A DNA stretch of 64,000 bases. Source: Methanomassiliicoccaceae archaeon (lineage in GTDB: Archaea; Thermoplasmatota; Thermoplasmata; Methanomassiliicoccales; Methanomethylophilaceae). The DNA is taken from contig WRJJ01000003.1 in assembly GCA_009778575.1 (NCBI GenBank), positions 1-64,000 on the forward strand, given 5' to 3'. Each line of letters starts with the position of its first letter. The stretch's first letter is position 1. Below the pieces are notes generated by a model, which worked only from the letters and a program-made list of their open reading frames with translations, did not search any database and had not been told where the DNA came from. Shown in pieces: positions 62,945 to 64,000 of this stretch. Made by a program: the position numbers and the translations under genes.

Positions 62945-64000
62945 ATGCATGGTTATCACGTGAAAGATGCATATGATATGAAGGGCAGGGAAGCGGCGCT
63001 GGAGGTGTACAAAGCTGTTTTGGCGGAAAACCCCGGATTAGGCGAAGAGCTGGCCTTTTTAGCCGCTGACTTTGCACACCCGGAAGCCCTTATCCTGCTC
63101 TTTGAGGCAGGCGTATCGCCGACCGCAACGGGCGATAAAGGTTTCACGCTGCTCCACTATCTTGCGAAGAAGAAGGAAAGTTACAGTAAGATCAAGCCCG
63201 AGGGCGCGATCAAGGCAACGACGGAGCTGTTGCTGGATAATAAGGTCAGCGCCCTTCGCAAGGATGAGTGGTTGAACATCACCTGCTACCTCTATGCCGC
63301 CCAGAACGGCATGTGGGAGATGATAGAGGTGATGGCCGCCCGCGGCACGAAATTGAACATGACCGACAGGAAAGGCAACACCGGCATACACATTGCATGC
63401 GAGCACGTCCGAAACAGGCTGAACAGCCTCGAATACAGAAAAAGGGACTTGGACCGGGCCATGAAAGAATACGAGGAGATCAGAGACAGACTCAAAGATC
63501 AGAACAAGACCGAAGAGCAGATAGTCCAGTATGCAGAGAGAAATATGTTCATTACCGTGAGTTACGCCCAACAGGAGTACGATAAGGCGGTCGCAGAGAT
63601 AGAGGGGTATTTCCTCACCGTAAAGGCCTTTGCAGAAGGAGGGGTGGACATAAACGAAAAGAACACAGAAGGGAAGTCTGCCCTGGATATTGCAATACAT
63701 AGCAACGCAAAGAAGATCGCCGCCTATCTCTCCGGCTCGCTTACCGATGATGCGGACGAATCCGTCCTGACCATAGGCGGGATGACCCTCCATCAGGCGG
63801 CGGAAAAAGGCGATGTGGAGGCCATCAAAGCGATCGTGGCAACAGGCGCAGACCTGAACGGCCTGAAAGACGGCGATAAGAGCAAGTTCGGCGGCTGCAC
63901 CGCCCTCGCAATTGCCTATGCGCACATGAAAGCGGATTCCGCAGAGGCCCTGCTGAGCTGCGGGGCGGACCCGTCGTACAAAGACGGGAACGGCAGGGCG
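62945..64000 (+). CDS. Ankyrin-repeat protein (C-terminus beyond window)
   Basis: At least 352 residues from ATG 62945 (MHGYHVKDAYDMKGREAALE), open to the right edge. Ankyrin units: FTLLHYLAKK, NITCYLYAAQNGMWEMIEVM, GNTGIHIACEH, KSALDIAIHSNAKKIAAYLS, MTLHQAAEKGDVEAIKAIVA and CTALAIAYAHMKADSAEALL. Between repeats 3 and 4 lies a charged helical insertion (about 160-215). No signal peptide, so probably cytoplasmic. Ankyrin proteins bind other proteins; no partner is evident. Confidence 0.85.
   Translation, partial: MHGYHVKDAYDMKGREAALEVYKAVLAENPGLGEELAFLAADFAHPEALILLFEAGVSPTATGDKGFTLLHYLAKKKESYSKIKPEGAIKATTELLLDNKVSALRKDEWLNITCYLYAAQNGMWEMIEVMAARGTKLNMTDRKGNTGIHIACEHVRNRLNSLEYRKRDLDRAMKEYEEIRDRLKDQNKTEEQIVQYAERNMFITVSYAQQEYDKAVAEIEGYFLTVKAFAEGGVDINEKNTEGKSALDIAIHSNAKKIAAYLSGSLTDDADESVLTIGGMTLHQAAEKGDVEAIKAIVATGADLNGLKDGDKSKFGGCTALAIAYAHMKADSAEALLSCGADPSYKDGNGRA

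Noticed and set aside
63059-63925. Minus-strand open frame of 288 codons at the right edge
   Set aside because: Antisense of the ankyrin-repeat gene, whose repeats are unmistakable on the plus strand.

Overview
The window looks like a host-associated euryarchaeon of the Thermoplasmata/Methanomassiliicoccales type; that placement is inference. Seen directly: an archaeal replication set (Orc1/Cdc6, MCM, PriS, PolD small subunit), an A1A0 ATP synthase operon in the methanogen order H-I-K-E-C-F-A-B-D, archaeal translation and maturation genes (Nmd3, Tsr3, TiaS, LX, prefoldin alpha, FtsY), a VAT/Cdc48 ATPase, TATA boxes close to start codons, and roughly 50% G+C. No methanogenesis gene lies in the window, so the lifestyle is not proven. 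The giant repeat-rich adhesin and the ankyrin protein fit life in an animal gut or another particle-rich habitat.

Layout. 1-10784 is one unfinished minus-strand gene for an adhesin-like surface protein of at least 3,594 residues, preceded by a long, poorly explained upstream region. 11.7-13.1 kb holds three copies of a small acidic protein, one of them translationally coupled to a GNAT acetyltransferase: a candidate toxin-antitoxin-like locus. 13.4-22.2 kb is mainly housekeeping: a surface protein, two-subunit fumarase, a DUF4143 ATPase, Nmd3, DUF424, MCM with a small wHTH protein, Tsr3, and a phosphatase-like protein without catalytic residues. 22.2-23.75 kb is an eroded accessory strip (wHTH remnant, orphan MNT nucleotidyltransferase with a stub of its HEPN partner, large inverted repeats). 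23.75-30.35 kb carries a hexulose-phosphate synthase/RraA fusion, HtpX, a metallo-beta-lactamase fold protein, a TatD-like hydrolase, PriS and a DUF234 ATPase. 30.4-33.0 kb is accessory (Fic protein with repeated operator motifs; a frameshifted membrane protein gene). 33.3-40.7 kb is LX-prefoldin-FtsY, an M20 peptidase, a second DUF4143 ATPase, thiolase, TiaS and a small OB-like secreted protein.

The most informative region is 40.75-42.42 kb: orc1/cdc6 is bracketed by two ORB-like elements in opposite orientation, with an AT-rich tract beside the gene, so this is probably a replication origin. To its right are signal peptidase, dCMP deaminase and the whole ATP synthase operon (43.9-52.3 kb), ending in an unannotated 47-residue one-helix membrane protein. 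Then come PolD DP1, UPF0201, a TIM-barrel endonuclease-like protein, another DUF234 ATPase, a regulator/unknown/CPBP-protease operon, a proteostasis operon (wHTH regulator, VAT, Hsp20) with a palindromic operator next to its TATA box, and a truncated ankyrin gene at the right edge.

Recurring theme: four ATPase genes with C-terminal nuclease-like domains (two DUF4143, two DUF234) are scattered through the window. Both DUF4143 genes follow 23-bp-period direct repeats of different sequence, and one DUF234 gene follows a 15-bp tandem repeat. No tRNA, rRNA, CRISPR array or intact insertion sequence was found.
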